Below are positions 1 to 5,552 of a DNA stretch of 7,917 bases, piece after piece. This DNA comes from Saprospiraceae bacterium (GTDB lineage: Bacteria > Bacteroidota > Bacteroidia > Chitinophagales > Saprospiraceae). The notes under the pieces are model-generated. The model was not told the origin of the DNA. It made no database searches and saw only the letters and a program-made list of their open reading frames with translations. The stretch is taken from the NCBI GenBank assembly GCA_014379065.1, contig JACMMM010000302.1:1-7917 (forward strand), given 5' to 3'. The translations under genes were made by a program, and so were the position numbers. The number at the start of each line of letters is the position of its first letter. Positions within the stretch are counted from its first letter, which is position 1.

Positions 1-90
1 AAGGAGAAACCCAGCCTTCGCCCAACTCAAGGTTGTTTTTTTGTTGGAAAATTGGAAGACTACGGCGAGTATTACGGCCAGTTTTTTCAT
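1..90 (-). CDS. Start of a probable exported protein, cut by the window edge
   Basis: Reading leftward from the ATG at 90-88 gives 30 codons without a stop: MKKLAVILAVVFQF, then a polar and mixed stretch to the edge. Two lysines followed by about ten hydrophobic residues is a typical bacterial signal-peptide or membrane-anchor start. It lies 28 bp beyond the hemA stop on the same strand, so it could be cotranscribed with hemA. A run of seven A on the coding strand (plus 36-42) falls at codons 17-19. A different frame after that run reads NNLELGEGWVSP, which looks more like ordinary protein than the frame-0 continuation, so a frameshift or a sequencing error there is possible. Function cannot be told from 30 residues. 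The AAA-rich start alone could also arise by chance. Confidence 0.42.
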   Translation of the reverse strand, partial: MKKLAVILAVVFQFSNKKTTLSWAKAGFLL

Positions 91-118
91 GCTGGCAAAG
101 ATGGGGAAACAGTCGGAA

Positions 119-1375
119 TTATTGCGGAACGGTTTTCGCCTGTCGCTTTTGTCCATGCAACGCAATCGCCTTCGCCGCCTTAATTGGAATGGCCACGCAC
201 TTTTTCTCCATATAGCCGAGCATTCGTTGCACAAGGTCTTGGGCCGCTGGATCTAGCAAGCCGAATTCTTTGCCAAATACTTCGTTAATTGCGCGCTCCT
301 TCACTGCTTTAACTTCTTCAGGAATATGGGCAAGTGAGCGCTCTACTTGCCGTTCATGCCAGCGGTCGCGGAATTTTAAAATGCGGTCTTGAATAAGCCC
401 CGCAGCGCGGTCGCGCTCTTGTTCGCGGTAGGCGAGGTTTTCGTTGGCTGTTTCTTTAAGACTTTCAATTTCAATGTATTGCATCGGGAAAGCATCCACT
501 GTTTCGCGGGCTACATTGTGTGGGATGGAGAGATCCACCACCACTTTTTTTCCGTTTTCATCAGCCAAAAGGTCACGGTAAAGCGCAGGGGTGATTATGG
601 CTTGCGTAGCCCCCGTGCAGACCACAAGGACATCAAAACCTTCGGAGAAATAAGCCAATTCATCCAGCGGAAATGCCCGCCAACCATTGGCTTGGGCGAG
701 CAACTGGGCTTTTTCAAAAGTTCTGTTGAAAACTGTGACATTGGTGAATTTGGCTTTTGCCAAAAACTTGGCGAAGAGCGCGTTGGTCTCCCCCGCACCA
801 ATCATCAAAATGCGCGACTCTGGGCGAAGACCGGTTTTCAGCATCTCGCCAAATGCAAGTGCGACTACTGAGAGCGCCCGGCGGCCAATGCCCGTGTGGG
901 TGTAGATTTCTTTCGCAGTTTCGATGGTGAAGCCCAAAAGCAAGCGAAGGTGGTCGCCGGTAAGATCCCAGTCGCGGCTTTGTTCGTATGCCTGACGGAG
1001 TTGACGGATAATTTCGCGCTCACCCACCACGAGGCTGTCCATGGAAGAAGCCACTTCGAGCAGGTGCATCACGGCCTCTGAGCCGTTGATCAGGCGCATT
1101 TTGGTAGCGGTTTTTTGAACCAAAATTTCGGGCAACTCAGGCTGGAGCACGGAGAGCATTTGCTCGGCAATGTTTTGATTTACAAGACCTTGAGTATAGA
1201 AAACGTAGGTGACGCGGTTGCAAGTAGCGAGGTAGAGCAGTTCGCTCCAGCCCATTTGCTCTTTCAGGTTCTGGAGCACGTGGGCAGCACCCTCGCTTGG
1301 AGCAATGGCGTGCGCGAGTGTTTCAAGGGGTGCGTCGCGATGGGTCAGGGTGAGAATGTGATAACCGTCAAGCAT
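119..1375 (-). CDS. hemA: Glutamyl-tRNA reductase
   Basis: This cytoplasmic enzyme reduces the glutamyl group of Glu-tRNA(Glu) with NADPH to glutamate-1-semialdehyde, the first committed step of C5-route tetrapyrrole (heme, siroheme, cobalamin) synthesis. The 418-aa product has the family's three domains in order. The N-terminal catalytic domain has LATCNRVTY with the nucleophilic Cys52 and the conserved SLVVGEREIIRQLRQAY at about 114-130. The Rossmann NADPH domain has ILMIGAGE at 189-196 and FNRT at 216-219. The C-terminal helical dimerisation domain spans roughly 330-400. Length and start fit the family: residues 6-15 (HILTLTHRDA) align with the usual beta-strand plus SH/TH-x-x-A start. A -33/-7 promoter lies about 40 bp upstream. 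The usual Bacteroidota neighbour hemC is not seen, although the left side is cut at the window edge. Identification is secure from the motifs. Confidence 0.96.
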   Translation of the reverse strand: MLDGYHILTLTHRDAPLETLAHAIAPSEGAAHVLQNLKEQMGWSELLYLATCNRVTYVFYTQGLVNQNIAEQMLSVLQPELPEILVQKTATKMRLINGSEAVMHLLEVASSMDSLVVGEREIIRQLRQAYEQSRDWDLTGDHLRLLLGFTIETAKEIYTHTGIGRRALSVVALAFGEMLKTGLRPESRILMIGAGETNALFAKFLAKAKFTNVTVFNRTFEKAQLLAQANGWRAFPLDELAYFSEGFDVLVVCTGATQAIITPALYRDLLADENGKKVVVDLSIPHNVARETVDAFPMQYIEIESLKETANENLAYREQERDRAAGLIQDRILKFRDRWHERQVERSLAHIPEEVKAVKERAINEVFGKEFGLLDPAAQDLVQRMLGYMEKKCVAIPIKAAKAIALHGQKRQAKTVPQ

Positions 1376-1416
1376 GGGAAGAAGCGCGTTTTTGTGAGGT
1401 ATGTTCTAAAGTATGG

Positions 1417-1444
1417 CAAAAGTATTAAGGTGGCTTTGGGTCAA
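1417..1444 (-). promoter_or_regulatory. Bacteroidota-type promoter for hemA
   Basis: On the minus strand, TTG (1444-1442) is followed by 17 bp and then TACTTTTG (1424-1417), a full match to the TAnnTTTG -7 box with a -33 TTG described for Flavobacterium and Bacteroides. Transcription would start near 1410, giving a leader of about 35 nt before the hemA ATG at 1375. No Shine-Dalgarno sequence precedes the ATG, as is common in this phylum. A 14-bp inverted repeat lies just upstream of the -33 element. Confidence 0.55.
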
Positions 1445-1450
1445 TGTCAC

Positions 1451-1534
1451 GCCTTTGTAAAGGCAGATGAGCGAGCGAAATTTGGAAAACTTCTACATAG
1501 AAGGTGGTTTTGAAAGGATGGTGTAGTTTTACAC
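1451..1534. repeat. Three 14-bp inverted repeats in the hemA/HNH divergent region
   Basis: Three separate small palindromes lie between the two divergent promoters: gccttt-GT-aaaggc (1451-1464), cttcta-CA-tagaag (1490-1503) and gtgta-GTTT-tacac (1521-1534). The first abuts the hemA -33 element. The third overlaps the expected -33 position of the rightward promoter. The arms do not share a consensus, so they are not copies of one operator. They could be protein-binding sites, but palindromes of this size also occur by chance. Confidence 0.35.
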
Positions 1535-1556
1535 TGCAAATTTTGATTTATCTTTG
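1527..1556 (+). promoter_or_regulatory. Probable promoter of the small protein/HNH cassette
   Basis: TATCTTTG at 1549-1556 is a full match to the TAnnTTTG -7 consensus. The -33 element is weak: TTTTAC at 1527-1532 sits at about the right distance but lacks the G of TTG/TTTG. The ATG at 1568 is only 11 bp beyond the box, so the transcript would be nearly leaderless, or the in-frame ATG at 1577 may be the true start. Confidence 0.45.
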
Positions 1557-1567
1557 TTCAGCTAAAA

Positions 1568-1825
1568 ATGCCGCTCATGGTCGCTTATCCAAATATTTAT
1601 GACAGTTTAGCCGAATTGATGGCTGGTATGGACCCAAAAAAGGTTCTGGCTTTCCACGCACCTCAGGACATCCAAAATCGCGCTGAATTTTTGCTTGAAA
1701 AAAAAGAGACTGACAACCTTTCTGAAAAAGAAAATGAGGAGTTAGAGCACTATTTTATTCTGGAACATATCGTTCGTTTAGCCAAATCTCGGGCTCGACT
1801 GAGGCTATCTCAACATCAAGCATGA
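1568..1825 (+). CDS. Small helical protein paired with an HNH nuclease
   Basis: This 85-aa acidic/basic protein has no signal peptide or membrane segment. Residues 1-27 contain a short amphipathic stretch (YDSLAELMAGMDPKKVLAF). Residues 33-80 read as two charged helices around LSEKENEELEHYFILEHIVRL, ending in the very basic KSRARLRL. From memory, small proteins with an 'L-[ST]-x-E-E-x-x-E-L-x-x-Y-x-x-L-E-H-[IL]-x-x-L-x-K-A-R' pattern are often found directly before HNH proteins like the next gene; this was not searched. Its stop overlaps the HNH start (ATGA at 1822-1825), implying coupled translation and a joint function. It could be a partner, an inhibitor or an antitoxin-like protein, and the sequence does not decide. 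In-frame ATG codons at 1568 and 1577 are both possible starts. Local GC is low (20 of 60 bases at 1681-1740). Confidence 0.72.
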   Translation: MPLMVAYPNIYDSLAELMAGMDPKKVLAFHAPQDIQNRAEFLLEKKETDNLSEKENEELEHYFILEHIVRLAKSRARLRLSQHQA

Positions 1826-2232
1826 GCCGGAATATCCCCGAAGTGATACGCAAAGCAGTCGCAGAGCGCAGTGGCAATCGCTGCGAATATTGTCGGCGAC
1901 TCGAGGGAGATTCCTTTATAAAATTCCAAGTTGACCACATCATCAGCCGCAAGCATAGAGGGCAAACTGTTTTGGAGAATCTTGCCTATGCTTGTGCTAT
2001 TTGCAACGGCAACAAGGGTAGCGACATTGGCACCATCCTACACAACACGGATGTTTTTACTCGACTTTTTAATCCTCGAAAAGACGATTGGTTTGATCAT
2101 TTTGAGGTGACAGAAGGGTTGATTTATTCAAAAACCGATATCGGCGAAGCAACTATTTTGGTTTTGAATCTCAATGAGGTCAACCGCATTTTGGAACGCC
2201 TTGATTTGATTGAGGCTGGGCTTTTCCCCTAA
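1822..2232 (+). CDS. HNH endonuclease, small stand-alone type
   Basis: This 136-aa protein is expected to be a metal-dependent DNA-cutting enzyme of the HNH/McrA-like superfamily. The zinc-ribbon HNH core is complete: CEYC (Cys21, Cys24), VDHIIS with Asp38-His39 supplying the general base, ENLAYAC (Asn53), and CAICNGNKGSDI (Cys58, Cys61, Asn64, Lys65). A C-terminal region (75-136) with LFNPRKDDWFDHFE and a leucine-rich end is shared, as far as I recall, by a widespread family in Bacteroidota and Cyanobacteria whose role is unproven. It is not flanked by methylase, restriction or phage packaging genes. Its start overlaps the stop of the 85-aa gene by 4 bp, and the next gene begins 18 bp downstream. 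It could be a defence or toxin nuclease, or a selfish homing-type enzyme. The fold is clear and the biological role is open. Confidence 0.88.
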   Translation: MSRNIPEVIRKAVAERSGNRCEYCRRLEGDSFIKFQVDHIISRKHRGQTVLENLAYACAICNGNKGSDIGTILHNTDVFTRLFNPRKDDWFDHFEVTEGLIYSKTDIGEATILVLNLNEVNRILERLDLIEAGLFP

Positions 2233-2250
2233 ACTGACCTATCTACAAAC

Positions 2251-3528
2251 ATGCACCCGCTAAAATTTTCCCTCCTTTTCTTTCTTCTTGCAAAAACCCT
2301 ACCAGCCCAAACCACCTACCTCTTTTGTGGCCGCATCCTACCCATCAATAGCGAAGCAATCTTGAACGCTACCATCGTCGTTGAAGGCAACAAAATCGCG
2401 CGCATCGAGCCCGGTTTTTCCAGAGTTCCTACTGGCGCAGAAGTCGTTGATTTAAAGGGCAAAACGGTGCTGCCGGGACTGATTGACTGCCACGTTCACC
2501 TTGAATGGGAACAAAGCCGCAGTTCCTACACCGAACGCTATACCCTCAATCCCGCCGATATTGCTTATCGTGCCGCCGTGTATGCCCGTCGAACACTCGA
2601 CATCGGTTTCACCACTGTGCGCGACCTCGGCGGAACTGGCGTAAACATCGCCCTGCGCAATGCCATCAATGCCGGCTGGACTGTCGGGCCGCGCATCCTC
2701 ACAGTAGGTCGTGCGCTTAGCATCACAGGCGGGCACGGAGATGCTACCACTGGGGCAAAATGGGATCTTTTCGACCCACCCGGCCCTGAAATGGGCATTG
2801 CCGACGGCCCCGACGAATGCCGGGCCGCTGTGCGCGAACAGATCAAACGCGGGGCGGATTGCATCAAAGTCTGCGCCACCGGTGGGGTGCTTTCGCTTGC
2901 CCGCGATGGGACTTTGCCACATTATGCGGAAGATGAATTAACCACCATTGTCCAAACCGCCCGCGACCTCGGGGTAGATGTGGCCGCCCATGCCCATGGC
3001 GACGCAGGCATACGCCGCGCCGTAGAAGCTGGGGTGGTGAGCATTGAGCACGGCACGTTCGTAAGCGAGGCCACGATGGAGGCGATGATTAAACATGGCA
3101 CTTATCTCATTCCGACCTTAACAGCTGGTCAAGCCGTGAGCGACAGCGCCATGTACGCCAAAGGGTTTTTCCCGGAAGTGGTGCGCAAAAAAGCCCTGGA
3201 AGTTTGCCCGCAACTCAAAGCCACTGCAGGCAAAGCCTACAAGAAAGGTGTGAAAATCGCATTCGGCACCGACTCCGGTGTCTCGCCCCACGGCAAGAAC
3301 AATCTGGAGTTCGGGCTGCTGGTTGAGGCTGGCATGAAAAATGTCGACATCCTCCGCGCAGCCACGCTCGACGCGGCCACATTGCTCCGCATGAACGACC
3401 GAATCGGCTCGCTTGAACCCGGCAAACTCGCCGACATCGTGGCCGTAGAAGGCAACCCGATGGAGGATATTCGGGCCATGCTGAAGGTGGTGTTTGTGAT
3501 GAAGGACGGGAAGGTGGTTCGGCAGTAA
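2251..3528 (+). CDS. Exported metal-dependent amidohydrolase (Xaa-Pro dipeptidase/imidazolonepropionase-like)
   Basis: This 425-aa protein belongs to the amidohydrolase superfamily (Amidohydro_1, COG1228 group). A signal peptide covers residues 1-20 (hydrophobic LLFFLLA core, LPAQ before the likely cut), so it acts in the periplasm or outside the cell. The TIM-barrel metal ligands are visible: HVH (His81, His83) after LPGLIDC, the likely carboxylated Lys206 in GADCIKVCATGG, His247 in AAHAHG, His267 in SIEHGT and Asp341 in AFGTDSG. A C-terminal beta-sandwich ends GKLADIVAVEGNPMEDI...VMKDGKVV. This ligand set and the KVCATGG motif match bacterial binuclear carboxypeptidases/prolidases (the Sgx9260/Cc2672 type that cleave Xaa-Pro and similar dipeptides) better than histidine-pathway imidazolonepropionase. 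Exact substrate is not determinable here. No hut genes are nearby. It begins 18 bp after the HNH stop and may be read from the same transcript, but its higher GC (38 of 60 bases at 2641-2700) suggests a different history. Confidence 0.9.
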   Translation: MHPLKFSLLFFLLAKTLPAQTTYLFCGRILPINSEAILNATIVVEGNKIARIEPGFSRVPTGAEVVDLKGKTVLPGLIDCHVHLEWEQSRSSYTERYTLNPADIAYRAAVYARRTLDIGFTTVRDLGGTGVNIALRNAINAGWTVGPRILTVGRALSITGGHGDATTGAKWDLFDPPGPEMGIADGPDECRAAVREQIKRGADCIKVCATGGVLSLARDGTLPHYAEDELTTIVQTARDLGVDVAAHAHGDAGIRRAVEAGVVSIEHGTFVSEATMEAMIKHGTYLIPTLTAGQAVSDSAMYAKGFFPEVVRKKALEVCPQLKATAGKAYKKGVKIAFGTDSGVSPHGKNNLEFGLLVEAGMKNVDILRAATLDAATLLRMNDRIGSLEPGKLADIVAVEGNPMEDIRAMLKVVFVMKDGKVVRQ

Positions 3529-3536
3529 GGATGAAT

Positions 3537-3556
3537 TAAAGGTCGTAAGACCATTA
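3537..3556. repeat. Short hairpin after the amidohydrolase gene
   Basis: ggtc-GTAA-gacc (3541-3552), with taa/tta arms outside one mismatched pair, can form a small stem-loop 8 bp past the stop codon. No T-run follows, so it is not a standard intrinsic terminator. The GTAA loop fits the GNRA type. Confidence 0.3.
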
Positions 3557-3580
3557 CAGGTAGAAAGCAGTGAGTACAAT

Positions 3581-3616
3581 CCAATTGTCTAATATCCATT
3601 GTCCAATATCCAATGT
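3581..3616. repeat. Period-7 repeat containing the rfbB start codon
   Basis: The tract divides into ccaattgt, ctaatat, ccattgt, ccaatat, ccaatgt: one 8-mer and four 7-mers around a CCAATRT consensus. The ATG of rfbB (3613-3615) lies inside the last unit. A related period-7 array occurs at 7875-7917 with units AATATCC and AATTTCC, which are the same phrase in another register. Short heptamer repeats of this type are scattered between genes in many Bacteroidota. Confidence 0.72.
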
Positions 3617-4668
3617 CAGAAAATAAAACGATCCTTATAACCGGAGGCGCAGGCTTCATAGGCTCCCATCTTGTCCGTCATTTTGTCCATAAATACCCGG
3701 ACTCAAAAATCGTCAACCTCGATACGCTCACTTACGCCGGCAACCTCGAAAACCTGCGCGATGTAGAGCATTCGCCCAACTATGCCTTTGAAAAAGGCGA
3801 CATCACGGACCGGGTTGGACTCAAAGATATTTTTGAAAAACACCGCCCGGATGGCGTCATCCACCTCGCGGCAGAAAGCCATGTGGATCGCTCCATTTCC
3901 AACCCGATGGCATTTGTGGAAACCAACGTAATGGGCACGGTGAACCTGCTCAACACCATCCGAAACCTCTGGGGCAATGACTTGGAAGGCAAGCGATTTT
4001 ACCACGTCAGCACGGATGAGGTATATGGTTCCCTGGGCGAGGAAGGCTTTTTCACCGAAGAAACCCGCTACGACCCGCGTTCGCCCTATTCGGCTTCCAA
4101 AGCGGCGAGCGATCATTTTGTGCGGGCCTATTTTCACACTTACGGACTGCCGGTGGTGCTCTCTAATTGCAGCAACAATTACGGCCCCAACCATTTCCCG
4201 GAAAAACTTATCCCGCTGGTAATCAAGAATATAAAGGAAGAAAAACCACTCCCAGTCTACGGCGACGGGAAATACACCCGCGACTGGCTTTGGGTGAAAG
4301 ACCATGCCTCAGCGATTGACAAGATTTTCCACGGAGGCCGGCTTGGCGAGACCTACAACATCGGTGGCAACAACGAATGGAAAAACATTGACCTCGTGCA
4401 AGCGCTTTGCGACATTATGGACGAACTTCTTGGCCGTGAACCTGGTTCCTCCCGCAAACTCATCACCTTCGTGAAAGACCGCCCCGGTCACGACCGTCGC
4501 TACGCCATTGACGCCTCCAAACTGAAAAATGAACTGGCCTGGCAGCCCTCCATCCACGCTGAAGAAGGCTTTCGCGAAACCGCAAAATGGTATTTGGAAA
4601 ACGAAGAATGGCTACTGCGCGTGGCCTCGGGCGAATACCAGCAGTATTACGAGCAGCAGTATGGATGA
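3613..4668 (+). CDS. rfbB: dTDP-glucose 4,6-dehydratase
   Basis: This cytoplasmic enzyme converts dTDP-glucose to dTDP-4-keto-6-deoxyglucose with bound NAD+, the second step toward dTDP-L-rhamnose and other deoxysugars of surface polysaccharides. The 351-aa product is an extended short-chain dehydrogenase. It has GGAGFIG at 11-17 for NAD binding, LDTLTYAGNLENL at 36-48 (typical of RmlB), HLAAESHVDRS at 84-94, the active-site triad region STDEVYG with Thr134-Asp135-Glu136, and YSASK with Tyr159 and Lys163. Substrate-side motifs are SNNYGPNHFPEKLIP (187-201) and KDRPGHDRRYAID (288-300). Length is normal for the family. The ATG is the only sensible start before the Rossmann strand and lies within a heptamer repeat. 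No rfbA, rfbC or rfbD is in the window. The gene's stop overlaps another repeat. The enzyme assignment is secure; which sugar pathway it serves is unknown. Confidence 0.96.
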   Translation: MSENKTILITGGAGFIGSHLVRHFVHKYPDSKIVNLDTLTYAGNLENLRDVEHSPNYAFEKGDITDRVGLKDIFEKHRPDGVIHLAAESHVDRSISNPMAFVETNVMGTVNLLNTIRNLWGNDLEGKRFYHVSTDEVYGSLGEEGFFTEETRYDPRSPYSASKAASDHFVRAYFHTYGLPVVLSNCSNNYGPNHFPEKLIPLVIKNIKEEKPLPVYGDGKYTRDWLWVKDHASAIDKIFHGGRLGETYNIGGNNEWKNIDLVQALCDIMDELLGREPGSSRKLITFVKDRPGHDRRYAIDASKLKNELAWQPSIHAEEGFRETAKWYLENEEWLLRVASGEYQQYYEQQYG

Positions 4669-4707
4669 TGAGGTTGATAAAGGTTGATAGGGTTGATGAA
4701 GGTTGAT
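4663..4707. repeat. GGTTGAT short tandem repeat overlapping the rfbB stop
   Basis: Four exact GGTTGAT units start at 4672, 4682, 4691 and 4701, and a one-mismatch unit GGATGAT starts at 4663 over the rfbB stop codon (4666-4668). The start spacing alternates 9, 10, 9, 10. The spacers make TAA, TAG and TGA triplets after most units. The rest of the 123-bp gap before the next gene shows no clear promoter. Confidence 0.72.
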
Positions 4708-4791
4708 AATTTGCACTCGGAAAGAAAAGCGGTTTGAGCGTTTTTAAGACGCAGATTGTAAACGATTCGTACTTTTCGCCGACCGATCTCC

Positions 4792-5334
4792 ATGCGCCAC
4801 CTTATCCATCAACCAGCTCGATTAGCAGCAGTAGTCCTCGCTGCCATTGTTGCCTTCCAATCTGTAGGCTGGCTTTTGGCTTGGGAAGGTTTGCAGTTTG
4901 AGGCACGTAAAGAAGCGCAACGTGTTCTTTTTCAAGGTGTAAACACGCTCCAAAAAAACATTTTTCATCAAGATTTTTTTCAAAAAATAAAAATTGACGG
5001 CAGGGAAATCCGCTTGGATGGACAACTTTTCGATTACCGGATTTTGTCGGAAAAGGGCGATTCCGTGCTTGTAGTGCTCTATCATGACTCCAAAGAGGAG
5101 GCACTTTTATCTGCTCTTGGCCAAGTGTTCGAGTCTGAGGATAACACCAATATGCCGAGCTCCTCGCCTATGGCTTTGTGGCTGGCCAAATGGCTTGGAT
5201 CGGCTTTTCTCCTGCCCGAAAAACCCGCCATTGCTTCTGACATAGCGGCTCGTTTTCTAAGGCAAAATTTTGCCACCTTCCTTTTTGCGCCGCAGTTTGC
5301 GCCCAGTGTTTTTGCACCGCCTCCAGAAGTGTAA
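4792..5334 (+). CDS. Membrane-anchored protein of unknown function with a proline-rich end
   Basis: I do not recognise this 180-aa protein. Residues 11-31 form a single hydrophobic segment (LAAVVLAAIVAFQSVGWLLAW) after a basic start, so it is an inner-membrane anchor or an uncleaved signal with the rest outside the cytoplasm. Residues 35-65 look helical and charged. Residues 66-98 look like short beta strands (KIKIDGREIRLDGQLFDYRIL, then DSVLVVLYHDS), followed by a helix (KEEALLSALGQVFE). Residues 113-126 are a Ser/Asn-rich linker. The C-terminus (150-180) is an aromatic helix ending VFAPPPEV. There are no cysteines, so it is not a lipoprotein or a CXXC metal protein. It precedes a TonB receptor on the same strand, but a 316-bp gap with a large palindrome separates them. 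From memory, small exported Bacteroidota proteins with a Pro-Pro end often sit beside TonB receptors; a link is only an inference. Confidence 0.75.
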   Translation: MRHLIHQPARLAAVVLAAIVAFQSVGWLLAWEGLQFEARKEAQRVLFQGVNTLQKNIFHQDFFQKIKIDGREIRLDGQLFDYRILSEKGDSVLVVLYHDSKEEALLSALGQVFESEDNTNMPSSSPMALWLAKWLGSAFLLPEKPAIASDIAARFLRQNFATFLFAPQFAPSVFAPPPEV

Positions 5335-5343
5335 CAAAGAACA

Positions 5344-5543
5344 TGAGTCCCCAAATTTTGGGTTTTAGACGTCCCAGAGGGACGTAATCTTGGTAGAAAA
5401 CAGACGTATTTTCGTATTGGCGTGCCGTAGGTACGCTATCAAAAACACGCAGGTAGCGTACCTACGGCACGCCAACCCGTATTTTACCCACAACTACCAA
5501 GATTTAGCCCCTCTGGGGCTGCACCGAAATTTCGGATGGCTCA
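5344..5543. repeat. 200-bp nested palindromic element (REP/BIME-like)
   Basis: Two inverted arms fill most of the gap between the 180-aa gene and the receptor gene. From outside in, each arm has TGAG, an AT-centred palindrome (5350-5362 left; 5524-5535 right), a strong hairpin (acgtccc-AGA-gggacgt at 5369-5385; agcccc-TCT-ggggct at 5506-5520), a 10-bp perfect match atcttggtag (5387-5396) with its complement (5494-5503), and a perfect 22-bp core. The arms differ at the hairpin stems, but both sides of each stem change together. It encodes no convincing protein. The pattern fits a non-autonomous repeat mobilised by an IS200/REP-type transposase, a known kind of repeat in this phylum by memory. 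No transposase is in the window. Confidence 0.82.
5417..5475. repeat. Perfect 22-bp inverted repeat with 15-nt loop
   Basis: The core of the larger palindrome: positions 5417-5438 pair without mismatch with 5454-5475, leaving a 15-nt loop at 5439-5453. The stem holds CGTGCCGTAGGTACGC and its complement. In RNA this would be a very stable hairpin read from either strand. There is no T-run after it, so it is not a standard terminator, though it could slow polymerase or protect an upstream mRNA end. Confidence 0.88.
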
Positions 5544-5552
5544 TTCCCCCTA

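Noticed and set aside
33..256. Two overlapping plus-strand open frames (33-215, 41-256)
   Set aside because: They overlap the end of hemA and the minus-strand start at 90. Their residues are Cys/Arg/Trp-rich and look like antisense shadow.
389..871. 160-aa plus-strand open frame antisense to hemA
   Set aside because: It lies wholly within hemA, whose motifs are certain. It has no recognisable domain and is explained by the antisense of a coding sequence.
1115..1513. 132-aa plus-strand open frame over the hemA 5' end and promoter
   Set aside because: It is mostly antisense to hemA and crosses its promoter. There is no promoter or family motif of its own.
3703..4305. 200-aa minus-strand open frame inside rfbB
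   Set aside because: It is a shadow of rfbB, with no signal, motif or start context.
4738..4752. gcgttttTaagacgc as a terminator after rfbB
   Set aside because: The fully paired form leaves a one-base loop, one pair is T-G, and no T-run follows the stem.
4770..4777. TACTTTTC as a -7 box for the 180-aa gene
   Set aside because: It misses the final G of TAnnTTTG and has no TTG or TTTG 17-23 bp upstream.
5417..5475. Intrinsic terminator for the 180-aa gene
   Set aside because: The stem is 22 bp with a 15-nt loop and has no T-run after it on either strand, and it forms part of a larger repeat element.
5344..5543. CRISPR-like or retron-like array
   Set aside because: It has a single pair of inverted arms without spaced direct repeats, and no cas gene or reverse transcriptase is in the window.
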